A model generated the notes under the pieces. The model made no database searches. It had not been told where the DNA came from and saw only the letters and a program-made list of their open reading frames with translations. 64,000 nt of DNA from Gordionus sp. m RMFG-2023 (lineage: Eukaryota; Nematomorpha; Gordioida; Chordodea; Parachordodidae): positions 27,629,366 through 27,693,365 of the forward strand of contig NC_088777.1 of assembly GCF_954871325.1 (NCBI RefSeq), written 5' to 3'. Below are positions 33,141 through 44,440 of the stretch, piece after piece. A program made the translations under genes and the position numbers. The number at the start of each line of letters is the position of its first letter. Within the stretch, counting starts at the first letter, position 1.

Positions 33141-33589
33141 GTTGGAAAATATTTTAAAAAAATTATTAAATTTCAGGTGTTTTTTTATTTCCGGTAAAAA
33201 TATAAAATTAACATTGTTAGGAAGGGATTTTTTTGGGTGTTAATATTCACTAAAAATGTTTAATACCTTTATATTAAACGATTTAATAAAAAATCTCGAT
33301 AGCTATTTTAGTTTTTTTAATTTTATTTAAATTTTTTTTATTTTATAAATAAATAAATGCAATATAGATGGCGTTATATTAAATTTTTTAATATTATGTA
33401 ATTTTTAATAAAAATATGAATAGTATTGTGATTAAAATTAAAAAATCAATTGAGTATAACCAAGAATGATGTCCTGGGGCGATATGTAAGCAGGCAGCCG
33501 ATATAGATATGATTTTATTAGGACGCTATATTATAAAATAAAGATATTTTAAAATTTTATACACAAACAATATAAAAATAAATACCTCT

Positions 33590-34075
33590 TGTTTTAATCT
33601 TATCCCATTTTGTGTTTATTAATAGAATTTCTTGAGACGATAATTTGTAGGTACGTCCTGTCACTGTAATAGGATCTACTACTGTTATTATTTGATTAAT
33701 GGGTAACCATATCTTTTCCGCAATTGTGGGGTAAAAGAAGGATGGTGATGGTCCATGGGGATGTAAAAAGGAAATATATATCTCCTCAGTAATTTAATTC
33801 TTTTTTAGTACTGTGGCTAACCACCAAAAATCGTCATAAGCACATGTTACGAATCCTTTAATATCGGCAAAAGACAAATTATCGACATTTGAGATATTGT
33901 TAATTTGTAAGTCCTTTGCATATGAATATATTTTTGATTTAAGTTTACTTTAACTCAAAGGAAATATAGCATGTATTTCCTCCTGAAATGGGACTAGCTT
34001 AATTGAATCTTTCTCGTAGTTTAATCTCTTGTAAATTGTATTGTTCGTTGGTTATATATGTAAAATTTACTGATG
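33590..34075 (-). pseudogene. Sola-like transposase C-terminal module (E2 remnant)
   Basis: On minus it reads GFVTCAYDDFWWLATVLKK, then YISFLHPHGPSPSFFYP and TVTGRTYKLSSQEILLINTK. These align with the last ~110 residues of the A1 transposase (YVTCVYDDKWWLGYI, FLHPCGPSASFKFP, TGRTYILSPEEIS). At least two stops interrupt it and everything upstream is deleted. It assigns E2 to the A1 superfamily independently of the terminal repeats. Confidence 0.75.
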
Positions 34076-34449
34076 GCATGTTTAGTTTTTAAGCGCAAAA
34101 TTATAATAGTTTGAATATAAAATTTTAAAATATGTTTATTTTACAATATAACGTCAATAAAATAATATCTGTATGGGCTGCCTGCTTACATATCGCCCTA
34201 GGACATCATTCTTGGTTATACTCACTTGATTTTTTAATTTTAATCATAATACTATTCATATTTTTATTAAAAATTATATATTATAAAAATATTTTAATAT
34301 AACGCCATCTATATTACATTTTTTTATTTATAAAAATAATAAAAATTAAAATAAAATTAAAAAAACAAAAATGGCTATCGAGAATTTTTATCAAATCGTT
34401 TAATATAATGGTAATAAACATTTTTACCCAAAAAAAATTCCTTCCTAAC

Positions 34450-34925
34450 TGACAAAAAACACAAAAGGAAACAAGAGGGGTTCAAATGTAATTATATCAG
34501 AAAAATTACTAAAACGAAATTCTAATATAAGAACCAACTCAGAATGAAAACTATCAATTAATGAACTAAATTAAAACTTATAAATTAAATGCCACGCGAA
34601 CTAATTTTTGGATTTATATCTTTATTAAATAAAAATATTCATCAATTTACAAGGGTCAAAAATTAAAATCGCAAAAATATTATTATAATTTCAAAAGGTT
34701 TTATTCAATAAAAAAAAGGTTATCAAAAATTGAAAAGTCACAAAAATCAAAAATTAATAAAATTTTAAAAGTGATAAAAATTAAAAGTAATTTTCTTTTT
34801 TTTACAAAAATATGATATCTATTAATTTCTAATATTTGAAAAAAATGACTGACATTTTTCTAACTAAATACAAAACATAGATAAAAATATGATTGACATT
34901 ATCCGATAAATGTATTATTTATGAC
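34450..34925 (-). repeat. 3' LTR of the Ty3/Gypsy element
   Basis: Direct repeat of 43971-44440, starting TGACAAAAAACACAAAAGG on the plus strand. A G-rich stretch (AAAGGGGTGGC on minus) just upstream may be the polypurine tract. Confidence 0.9.
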
Positions 34926-35019
34926 GCCACCCCTTTATGGGCTGTGGCACGCCAAACAACGAAAAAAAATAATATAAATTTAACAGGTGTCTGGGTGCAG
35001 CGGATATTTTGTGGAGCCC

Positions 35020-35535
35020 TCATGAGAGTAGTTGATTCTCCCACAAGTCCATGTCATCTATACGTGGAGCTTCCGCAGAAAAAGCTGACGTCGTCGGCGT
35101 AGGCCCTTGAATGCTATCGACCGCTCGCTGAAGAATGTTGTCGATGGGGGGGTTTGACGTGCTGCTGGAACTTCCGCTGGAGGTACCAATCAGGGCACCC
35201 CTGTTGGCTGACGGCGCTTGTCGTATAGGAGCAAATGGAGCGGTCCCCCGCGTTGAGTCCTCCACTCTCCTTCGATACTGCCTGGTTGATAGTCCAATGG
35301 TGTTGTCATTGATAGGGGCTAGAGGCGATCGCCCGTCTCTTCCTAAACTTGGGCACTGGCTTCGAATATGGTCATTGCTTCGACAATGGAAGCATTTCTT
35401 GGTACGGGGACCCCCAGACATCATCGAATTATCTAGTACCATCATGGCTGGTATCGTCATGCCGGTATTCTTGGGTATCAAGGTAATTTGAATGTAGCAT
35501 GATCCCAGATCGACTAATCGACTGGTAGTTTCCAT
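35020..35535 (-). CDS. Extra CCHC-knuckle ORF downstream of integrase (LTR element)
   Basis: A 171-codon open frame between integrase and the 3' LTR, where env or accessory genes lie in other LTR elements. It has one zinc knuckle, CFHCRSNDHIRSQC, near residues 48-61, followed by a Ser/Pro/Thr-rich, probably disordered tail (IGTSSGSSSSTSNPPIDN). There is no membrane segment or signal peptide, so it is not an envelope. G+C is clearly higher than in the spacer beside it. It could be a displaced nucleocapsid part or an RNA-binding accessory protein. Confidence 0.6.
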   Translation of the reverse strand: METTSRLVDLGSCYIQITLIPKNTGMTIPAMMVLDNSMMSGGPRTKKCFHCRSNDHIRSQCPSLGRDGRSPLAPINDNTIGLSTRQYRRRVEDSTRGTAPFAPIRQAPSANRGALIGTSSGSSSSTSNPPIDNILQRAVDSIQGPTPTTSAFSAEAPRIDDMDLWENQLLS

Positions 35536-35559
35536 GTGTCTTATCGTCCGGAATATGTG

Positions 35560-36717
35560 GATATCAGCTGCAACGGGAGATTTATTTTAAATTTTTCTTT
35601 TTAAAAAATTTTAATTTTTAATATAAAGTTAATTTACTTTAACCTCTTTTTTTTTTTTAAAAAAATTTTAAATTTTTAATATAAAATTAATTTACAAAAT
35701 TTTAAATTTTTAATATAAAACTAATTTACTTTAACTTATTTTTTAGAAAAAAATTTTATGTTTAATAAAAAAAAAACCTATTTTTATACTCACGATTTAC
35801 GGCGCAAGCATATTGTATCAAAACAAAAAAAAATATTCCTCTCAATAATATTATTATAATATCCCTTGGTGGGAGCGTCAATTGAAACAAATAACATACT
35901 TTCTAACTTATTCACGCGAATCCCCCAATAAAAATAAGTGAGGAAAAAATTTTGCCATCCTAAAACTAACAGAAAAAAAAACTAAACTTTCTATTATTCT
36001 AATAAAAGATAAACATCTTTTCATTACATTTTAAAAAAAAAACTTTCTATTAATCTAATGAAAGATAAAAACATCATTTCATTACTTTGAAAACCAAACT
36101 TTATTTAATACCAGATAACATTAACACAATTTTTCCTTACACAAAAAAAACTTGCTATTCATTTAATAACGGACAATATACACACATGTTTTCATTACTT
36201 TGAAAATCAAACTTTATTTAATACAAGACAACATTAACACAATTTTTCCTTACACAAAAGGAAAAAAAAACTTGCTATTCATTTAATAACGGACAATATA
36301 CAAACATGTTTTCATAACTTTGAAAATCAAACTTTATTTAATACAAGACAACATTAACACAAATCTTCATTTGACAAAACAGACAAAGACAATCCTTAAC
36401 GAACCAAACTGAAGAAAACTTTCCATATCATTACCATGTTGATAAATTTATTAAACCAGTCTATATTGACCTATTTTTAATATGACCAAATATATATATC
36501 TTTACCATGTTGACAAATTTATTAAACCCGTCTATATTGACCTATTTTTAATATGACCAATATATTCAGAAACCGATTTTATTAAACTCGTCTAATAGAA
36601 CTATGATTATAACTGCAAATGACCAACAACCTGTCTATATTGAACTATTTTCAATATGACTAAATATATTCGGAAACCGAACCCATATGAACCCCAAACA
36701 AATAAGACGCTTCTTAT
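35560..36717. repeat. Repeat-rich spacer between integrase and the CCHC ORF
   Basis: Three ~115-bp tandem copies around 36030-36370 (ACTTTGAAAATCAAACTTTA, ACAACATTAACACAA) and two to three ~80-bp copies at 36430-36680 (CGTCTATATTGACCTATTTT). AT-rich and non-coding. Confidence 0.7.
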
Positions 36718-38441
36718 TTATCCCAATCTCATATGATCGTGATGACGAACCACGGTCACCCCTGTTATTAACAAAATTTCACTTAATTTCGAACCCCGGT
36801 TCAATATGACCCGACCCTTTTCCCATTTGGTTGCCCGATTGTCGAACAATCGGGCCCAAACCTTTTGTCCCACGGCAAACCGTACCCCTAATTTTACTTC
36901 CATTGAGGTAATAGTCTTCTTCTTTGGTTTTAAGAAATCCAAAGGACCCCGTGTTCGCCTACCTAAAAATAACTCGACAGGCGTAACTCCCTCTCGATTA
37001 CGAGAATTGAGGTAATATAATTGAGACATGTAAGCCTCCTCTTTATGGGCTCCAGCCTTTTTGATCCAATTTTTAACAATGGCTACCATCCTCTCAGCTT
37101 GTCCATTCGAGCTGGGATGATATGGTGGAGCTAGAATGTGTTTTGTCTGTGACTCAACACAAAACTGTTTAAAATCTTCGCTGACAAAGGCGGGACCCCC
37201 GTCAGACACTATCTTGTCCGGAAAACCGAACCGAGCATATAATTCTCTTAATTTTTTCACAACAATTTTTGTGGTATATCCATGTACTTCTGCATATTCT
37301 ATCCATTTAGAATACGAGTCTACCACTAAAAAATATGTCCTTTTATCAAGATCAAAGAAATCGATGTGGATACGTTCCCAAGGTTTCTTTGATTTAGGCC
37401 AAACCTGCCCTACCTCTTTACGGGACATAGGAGCACAGGCATTACAAGGAACGCATTTCCTGGTAATCCGTTCAATATCTTTGCCCATACCAGGCCACCA
37501 TACATATTCTCGAGCCCAAGACTTCATCTTGTCTCGACCTTGATGACCGGCGTGCAATAATTTCATAATTTTACTCCGTAATTTATAAGGAATTACGGCC
37601 CTGTTTCCCCTCATAATACAATCATCAACAATTGATAATTCTTTCTGTATTTTTTTATATGCATCATATTTGTTTTTCCAAGGTTTATCTCCTGTTAGAC
37701 TTAATTTTATCTGACCTAGCACTTTGTCATTCACAGTATTGGCTTTCAAATCCTCCCAATTGGTAGGACCCCCTTTTAAAATATAAGACAGAGAACGCAC
37801 TAAGGCCTTCTCTCTATCACTTATACTAATATTTATTTCCGGGTCTGCACAGTCAGAACCCAACCTGGACAAAATATCCGGCAAATGATTCTCTTTGCCC
37901 CGACGATATCTAACTTCCACGTTAAAACTTCCCACTAATAACAACCAACGTTGTAACCGGGGAGATAGCATTAACTCCCTATTATCCTTTCGGAATAGGT
38001 GGATTAATGGCTTATGGTCAGTAAAAATTTCAAATTTTTTACCAATCAAATATTCACGGCATTTCGTCAAACCGAAAATCACGACCAAGGCCTCCTGTTC
38101 AATCACCGAATATCTCGTTTCGACATCCCTAAAAACTCGGGAAAAAAAAAGGATGGGTCTTTCCACACCATCAATTACATGTAATAAGGCTCCTCCAACA
38201 CCTTTGTTGGAGGCATAAACCGCTAAAATAATTTCTAAATCATTGTTGAAACAGACTAAAATTGGCTCTTCCCCAATTTTTCCCTTTAAAATTTCAAATG
38301 CTTCTTGTTGCGCTACTTTCCAATCGAAATGAATGCCTTTTTTTAATAACTCATATAACGGGGCAGCTACCTTCGCAAAATCCTCTATAAAACGATGATA
38401 GTAATTTACCATACCCAAAAAGGACTGCACTTCAGCCTTAT
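36718..38441 (-). CDS. RNase H and integrase of the LTR element
   Basis: RNase H begins near MQSFLGMVNYYHRFIEDFAK (the RT-RNase H connection), with VYASNKGVGGALLHVIDG and FTDHKPLIHLF. Integrase has a His/Cys zinc domain (HAGHQGRDKMKSW, CVPCNAC), then the catalytic core with Asp in IHIDFFDLDKRTYFLVVDSY, Asp in KIVSDGGPAFVSEDFK and Glu in SSNGQAERMVAIV. The C-terminal part carries KVWARLFDNRATKWEKGRVI, the usual small SH3-like fold. It degrades the RNA template and inserts the cDNA into the host genome. Confidence 0.9.
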
Positions 38442-39125
38442 TATTGGGTCATTCCATGTCAAATCAATCACTTTTCGGCCGACCCCTTTCGATTTCGATG
38501 AAAAATCGTAGGCTGGTTATATATGTTCCCATTAGATTATAAACAAAATTTTAGCGCATTAGCAACTATATTAGCGGAGATATTCGGGGTTAAAGGTCTA
38601 AAAAACGTCTTTTTTTGCTTTTTACTGATGTTAAATAACTAGTTTTTAATTTTAAACTAAATATGATCAAATATTGAATATAATATCAATAGCTAAGTTA
38701 ATAATTGATGATTATGGCGAAAACATCAAAATTAATTTTTGATAAAATATGGGTCATCTTATGGTCAGTTGAAAACTTGAAATTAATATTTCGAAATGTA
38801 TATGATCTCCGATTTTTAATTTTTTTAAGAAATATTATCCGTTTATTATTTTTTTAATAATTTCTTCAACAATTAGCATGGCTGGATATTTATTTTAAAA
38901 AATATTGCGATTTTTATACTTTAAAAAAAATAGATGGCGCTATATATAATAGTTTTAATATGTTAAAATTCATTTTTTTTATTGATTAAAAATATTTTAA
39001 TGTATATATATCATACTAAATCGATTACAATGTCCATTATATATTTTTATTTGTAATTCAGATCATAAATTTTTAAAATCTTAACAAATTTAGCCTAATT
39101 TAGATAGTTTATAAATTAATTAAAT

Positions 39126-40345
39126 CTTACTTCATCTAAAGGAATACAAAGCCTGGCTAGCTTGTGAGATTTCTTCGGGAGATAATATATATGTTTGACT
39201 GGTAGGAGTAGAAGGATTGACCAGCGAGAGTATATGAGATTTAGGCAACACTAAAATATCATCTTTCAGAGGAAATTTAAATGAGGCTGAAGGTCCACAA
39301 GGGTGTAAAAATTGGATTTTTACTTCTTTATTTATATCATTTTTATCGATTATATATCCTAACCACCACTTATCATCATATACACATGTTATATATCCAT
39401 TAATATTTTAAAAATTAATTTTCTCATTTAAATACGAAACTTGTTTTATATTATATTTTTTGGAATTAGAATATATTTTGGTTTTTAGTCTATTTTGATC
39501 AATGGGAATAATCCCGTGAATTTTTTGGGTCCGATGTATAAGCAGTGCATTAAATCTTTTACGAAGGGCTAATTCCTCTTCGATATATTCTTGATTGGAT
39601 ACATATTCAAATTGAATTCCATTAATATTTTCTTTAGCATAATTATATAATTCTAATGGGGTTAGGATTTGATTTTTATTTGGCCTTTGAAGACTAGCTC
39701 TGGCAACTAATCTTTTGACAGTTCCTCCAATACCGTCACATGCATTTTTGCGGTGAGCAGTGGCAAAGAAATGCCATTCGGCAGGAATATTAAAATCGTA
39801 TTTATGAAGACATATGTTCAGAAAAATTTTGCGATTCTTGTATTGAGACGCGGCTTCATCTGAAAAATATATTATTTTTTCTGGTTTAGAATTAAATTTG
39901 GATAAAATAACAAAATTTATATTTTTTAATTCTCCAGATTTATAATATGCTACAAATGGATGTATAGTGGCCTGCACGTTGTTCCAATGAAATCCCTGAA
40001 CTTCATCTTGTAAAATGAAGGAATAATTCTCAGAATAATCTAGAATTGTTAAAAATTCCCCATCTATTAAATTTTTCTACATTTGTCATCAATTTCACAT
40101 TCTGATGAATGGCGCAGACACAAACAGTGTGTGTGCCACTAGCTCCAACTAAAATACAGTTTTTTGGTCTAAGTTCGGCAAATTTAGAGAATCCAATTGA
40201 TATATTTGGGTATTCTTCCTTAAACATCTTGAATATTTATTTAAGCTTATTTAATATAAGTCTTTGGACTGATTCTTTCTCGCCTTTAACAGATACACAA
40301 TCTTTTATTCCAGGCATGAGTCGGCTTATTTCATCAGAACTATAA
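39126..40345 (-). pseudogene. Transposase remnants in A2
   Basis: 40227-40030 holds PNISIGFSKFAELRPKNCIL and CVCAIHQNVKLMTN. After a deletion, 39977-39408 holds MQATIHPFVAYYKSGE, YFSDEAASQYKNRKIFLN and EWHFFATAHRKNACDGIGG. Against A1 the sites SDGAASQ and HGKNACDG read SDEAASQ and HRKNACDG, so two conserved glycines are lost. Between the parts ~600 bp is missing relative to A1. The C-terminal module follows in broken frame to about 39126. Not functional. Confidence 0.75.
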
Positions 40346-40475
40346 TTTTGTTTATTTTTATTACTTAAAAAATTTTTCAAAATCTTCGAAATTTTCTTTA
40401 TCTCTGGTTATTTTAATAATTTAAGATAATGACAATTTCATAACATTCTTGATCTTGATGGGTATGACTTAGTCA

Positions 40476-40485
40476 GGGGGGGGGG
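40476..40485 (+). promoter_or_regulatory. G10 run in A2, counterpart of the A1 G-rich tract
   Basis: Ten G in a row, at the position of the A1 tract 12775-12801 and in the same orientation. Confidence 0.45.
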
Positions 40486-41257
40486 TATGCCTGATAATTA
40501 ATGTGATTTTCGATTTTTCCCTTAATAATTTTCCTGCACTCCTTTAATCCTGCCTTTTTGCTCGTATGCTAGTCGGATTTTTTAATTATTTTTAATTTAC
40601 ATTGAAATATTAAAAAAATTATTAAATTTTTTTATCCTGCGAATATCTCAGGGGAATAAGGTATAATCCAATTTTATGATATATTATACATTAAAATATT
40701 TTTAATCAATAAAAAAATGAATTTAACATATTAAAACTATTATAAATAGCGCCATCTATTTTTTTAAAAGTATAAAAATCGCAATATTTTTTTAAATAAA
40801 TATCCAGCCATGCTAATTGTTGAAGAAATTATTAGAAAAATAGTAAACGGATAATATTTCTTAAAAAAATTAAAAATCGGAGATCATATACATTTCGAAA
40901 TATTAATTTCAAGTTTTCAACTGACCATAAGATGACCCATATTTTATCAAAAATTAATTTTGATGTTTTCGCCATAATCATCAATTATTAACTTAGCTAT
41001 TGATATTATATTCAATATTTGATCATATTTAGTTTTAAATTAAAAACTAATTATTTGACATCAGTAAAAAGCAAAAAAAGACGTTTTTTGGACCTTTAAC
41101 CCCGATTATCTCCGCTAATATAGTTGCTAATGCGCTAAAATTTTGTTTATAATCTAATGGGAACATATATAACCAGTCTACAACTTTTTATCGAAATTGA
41201 AAGGGGTCGGCCGAAAATCTTGATTTTTTTGCTCATTTGACATGGAATAACCCTATT

Positions 41258-42736
41258 GGGCTGCTTCAAATTTAATATATTTTTCAAATTTTTTTTTAAT
41301 GGCTTCACCTCAATCCCATTTATTTGATGGCCTAAATATTCGACCTCCATTACACCCAAAAGGCTTTTCTCTTTGCTGGCTCTCAAGCCTTTATCATGAA
41401 TTCTTTTAAAAACTTCCTCCAGACGATGGTTATGCTGCTCAGGCGTTATCCCTGTAATTAGCACATCATCCATGTAATAAAATACACCCTCTAATCCTTG
41501 AAAAACGGACGCCATGGTTCGCTGAAAAATAGGCGCTGACACACTCAACCCAAATGGTAATCTACAAAAAGCGAACAGCCCTTTGGGAGTCGTGATCGTC
41601 AATAATTTACGAATCTCCTCCCTCAAAGGTAATTGTAAATAGGCTGACGAAAAATCAACCTTTGAAAAATATTTCGCTCCCTTCAACTGGGCCAAAATTT
41701 CCTCAATTCGGGGTAAAGGATATTTAACCTCTACTACCCATCGATTAACGGTTACTCTGAAATCAGCACAGAGTCTCAATTTACCATTTGATTTCTTAAC
41801 CGGTTCCAACGGGGTTGCCCATACACTATATTCCACTGGAACAATGATACCATCTTTAACCCATTGATCCAATTCTTCGTCAATTTCCTTTTTCCATTCA
41901 AAAGGGACTCGACGACACGCTAGGAAAATAGGTGCAAATCCTTCCCTTAATTTTATATCTACTTGATAATCATTAAGACAACCTAATTTGTCTTCGAAAA
42001 TTATTTCATACTTCTTCATTAAACGAGATATATTTTCACTCATTTTATGTAATTCAGGAATACCAATAGCCACCACTGGGGTTTTATCAATGCTAATGTT
42101 GTTTTCAACCATTAATTCCGTGGACTTTACATACCTATCAGAATTATGGGTTGAATCATTTTGTTTTATGGTTAAATCCTTCCCTTCTATTTCACAGATA
42201 TTTTTTCGAGCGTTATAAGCAATATTTTGGTCTTTCTGGTTAATTATGGCCGAACCATTATGTAGGGCAAAAATATTCCAATAATTACTGAAAGGACCTA
42301 ACTGAACAATCCAATCCCACCCCATGATGGTTTCCACATCTTTCTTTACTACCCATAAATCTAGGAAAAATGTGGTATCATGAAGAATTACGCCCAATTT
42401 AGTTTTTCCCAAAACTATTATCTCAGACCCATCAAATTGTCTGACACACATAGATTCTTTCTCAAGCTTACCTTTAGGCCAATACTTAAAATGATTTCTT
42501 CGAGACATTATAGAAATGCTAGCCCCTGTGTCGAACAACATGTCAATATCCCTCGAGTCAACTCTTACGATAACTCTTGGACTAGGACGAGGTTCGACTA
42601 ATCTCTCAGTCATTAAAGTATCATATGTTTTAATTGACTGATCAATATTAATCTCATTTGAAACATCAGTTTCATGAGAATTCCCATTTGAACATAAATT
42701 CAACTCGGAATTTAGTGGTTCCTTAACCATATTCAT
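41258..42736 (-). CDS. Protease and reverse transcriptase of the LTR element
   Basis: The frame starts upstream of an aspartic protease motif, LFDTGASISIMS, with the partner region IMGWDWIVQLG. The RT follows: LRLCADFRVTVNRW, YFSKVDFSSAYLQLPLR, GLFAFCRLPFGLSVSAPIFQ and the catalytic box YYMDDVLITG, where YMDD replaces the more common YLDD of Ty3/Gypsy. It matures the polyprotein and copies RNA to DNA. The pol region is interrupted on its downstream side by element A2. Confidence 0.9.
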
Positions 42737-42973
42737 ATTCTTCTTTGCAATATAACTGGGATATTTTTCCCATCTGAAAGCATTAACATTCCTGTCATTG
42801 GAATATTTGACAATACCCCTAGGATATTTATCCCATTTAAAATCATTAGAATCTTTATTATTTTTATCATCATGAATAAAAAAATTTCGGTTATAATCAT
42901 GGTTATTTACTTTATTATCATTTTTCCATCCCGATCTCCTACCTACTATATGATTACATTTGCAATCATATAG

Positions 42974-43786
42974 TCAATTTTTGATACAGTTTATGGCTAC
43001 ATGTCCCGGTTTGTTACATTTAAAACACAAACGGGATTTGCCATAATTCGGTCGTAAAACATCAAATTTAATCGTGTTAGTACCAGAAATTTTTCTAACA
43101 TTAGAATTTTCTAATGCCAGTTTCCTTAACGGAAAACCTTCACGAAAATTTTGTTCTTTGACTACGCAGGTCTCTACCTTGTGACCAACATACCCACAGC
43201 GGGTACATTTCAAATCTTCTAAAATTTTCTTATGACCTGAAAAGCCATTTTTTTCCATGAAAATATTTTTTTCATTTGTCCATGTCGGCCCACGTATTTG
43301 TCCTTTATTAATATTACTATTCGTAATCACCAACGTATTTATATCTTGATATATAATCTTAATCACTTCTTTTAATTCTTTCAATTCCTGGAGGATAACT
43401 ATAGATCTCTCCACACTATCCAAACGGTCATCGTTATTATCTTTCATCGTTTCCACCTTTTCAGGTCTGCCGTTCTTGATTTCATTTAAAATTCCATTTA
43501 AACTACTTTCCAAGACCGCAATCTTTTTCCAACAATCAGCCGACACCGGAGTGTCTAATTTCCAACTACCATATACCTTGGTCGCAACCAGCGTACATTT
43601 TCCAAACAAAAATTTTATCATAATATGTAACACATACAGTAGGACCAACAATAAAATTGTCACTACGGCATTATTTACATCAAATTTATCAACCATTTGA
43701 TACACACTTTGATAAGTAATACTCGGATACTCCGAAATTTTATCAAATACGCTAGGCTCAATATCAAAATTAAATATAAAGCCCAT
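42974..43786 (-). CDS. Gag-position ORF with membrane helix and two zinc knuckles (LTR element)
   Basis: A 270-codon frame in the Gag position. Residues ~38-65 (AVVTILLLVLLYVLHIMIKF) form one strongly hydrophobic helix. A charged middle (~75-150) could form a coiled coil. Two Cys-Cys-His-Cys knuckles end it: CTRCGYVGHKVETC and CFKCNKPGHVAINC. Knuckles bind the element's RNA in Gag proteins. A membrane segment and the absence of a recognisable capsid domain are unusual for Ty3/Gypsy Gag, which normally has ~200 residues of capsid. Fossil element; described as found. Confidence 0.75.
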   Translation of the reverse strand: MGFIFNFDIEPSVFDKISEYPSITYQSVYQMVDKFDVNNAVVTILLLVLLYVLHIMIKFLFGKCTLVATKVYGSWKLDTPVSADCWKKIAVLESSLNGILNEIKNGRPEKVETMKDNNDDRLDSVERSIVILQELKELKEVIKIIYQDINTLVITNSNINKGQIRGPTWTNEKNIFMEKNGFSGHKKILEDLKCTRCGYVGHKVETCVVKEQNFREGFPLRKLALENSNVRKISGTNTIKFDVLRPNYGKSRLCFKCNKPGHVAINCIKN

Positions 43787-43970
43787 CTCATTATATGAAA
43801 AATTTATATTACTTTAAAACGGCCGTGTTAAATTTCTAAAAATTTACACAAAAAGGTGATTGCGTTGTGTTCTGAGGCAAGATACAAAATATAAAATAAA
43901 ATATTTTCTTTTACCTTGAAATACCGAATAACCCTGGAATCGAAACAATCCTGGTGGTCTCGGTCACCAA

Positions 43971-44440
43971 TGACAAAAAACACAAAAGGAAACAAGAGGG
44001 GTTCAAATGTTAATTATATCAGAAAAATTACTAAAACAAATTCTAATATAAGAACCAACTCAGAATGAAAACTATCAATTAATGAACTAAATTAAAACTT
44101 ATAAATTAAATGCCACGCGAACTAATTTTTGGATTTATATCTTTATTAAATAAAAATATTCATCAATTTACAAGGGTCAAAAATTAAAATCGCAAAAATA
44201 TTATAAAAGGTTTTATTCAATAAAAAAAAAGGTTATCAAAAATTGAAAAGTCACAAAAATCAAAAATTAATAAAATTTTAAAAGTGATAAAAATTAAAAG
44301 TAATTTACTTTTTTTTACAAAAATATGATATCTATTAATTTCTAATATTTGAAAAAAAATGACTGACATTTTTCTAACTAAATACAAAACATAGATAAAA
44401 ATATGATTGACATTATCCGATAAATGTATTATTTATGACA
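43971..44440 (-). repeat. 5' LTR of the Ty3/Gypsy element
   Basis: Partner of 34450-34925, ending TTATTTATGACA on plus next to the CTAAC duplication. As the upstream LTR it would carry the element's promoter. Confidence 0.9.

Larger units (their letters stand above)
38446..41253 (-). mobile_element. A2: deletion derivative of A1, inserted in the LTR element
   Basis: The ends GGGTCATTCCATGTCAAAT and TTTGACATGGAATAACCC are the same as A1's. TATT lies on both sides (38442-38445, 41254-41257), a clean 4-bp duplication. It is 2808 bp against 4164 bp for A1, and internal parts (the transposase N-terminus and much of the middle) are deleted. Sequence identity with A1 is high, so it moved recently, after the already young LTR element. 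It probably used a transposase from another copy. Confidence 0.9.
34450..44440 (-). mobile_element. Ty3/Gypsy LTR retrotransposon, young, interrupted by A2
   Basis: LTRs at 34450-34925 and 43971-44440 begin TG and end CA (the left copy is shifted by one base at its inner edge). They are nearly identical, with only a few differences over ~470 bp, so the insertion is recent. CTAAC lies on both sides (34445-34449, 44441-44445). The order on minus is 5' LTR, gag-like ORF, protease-RT, RNase H-integrase, repeat-rich spacer, CCHC ORF, 3' LTR. A primer-site-like sequence (TTGGTGACCGAGACCACC) follows the 5' LTR. A2 sits in the pol region; that insertion is the main break, and the element is not whole. 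Confidence 0.9.

Noticed and set aside
33201-34449. A separate small inverted-repeat transposon between E1 and the LTR element
   Set aside because: Its arms run on into 44446-44762 once the LTR element is recognised, so it is the interior of E2 rather than another element.
36806-38218. Plus-strand ORFs across the pol region of the LTR element
   Set aside because: They are shadows of the minus-strand RNase H and integrase, with no domain of their own.
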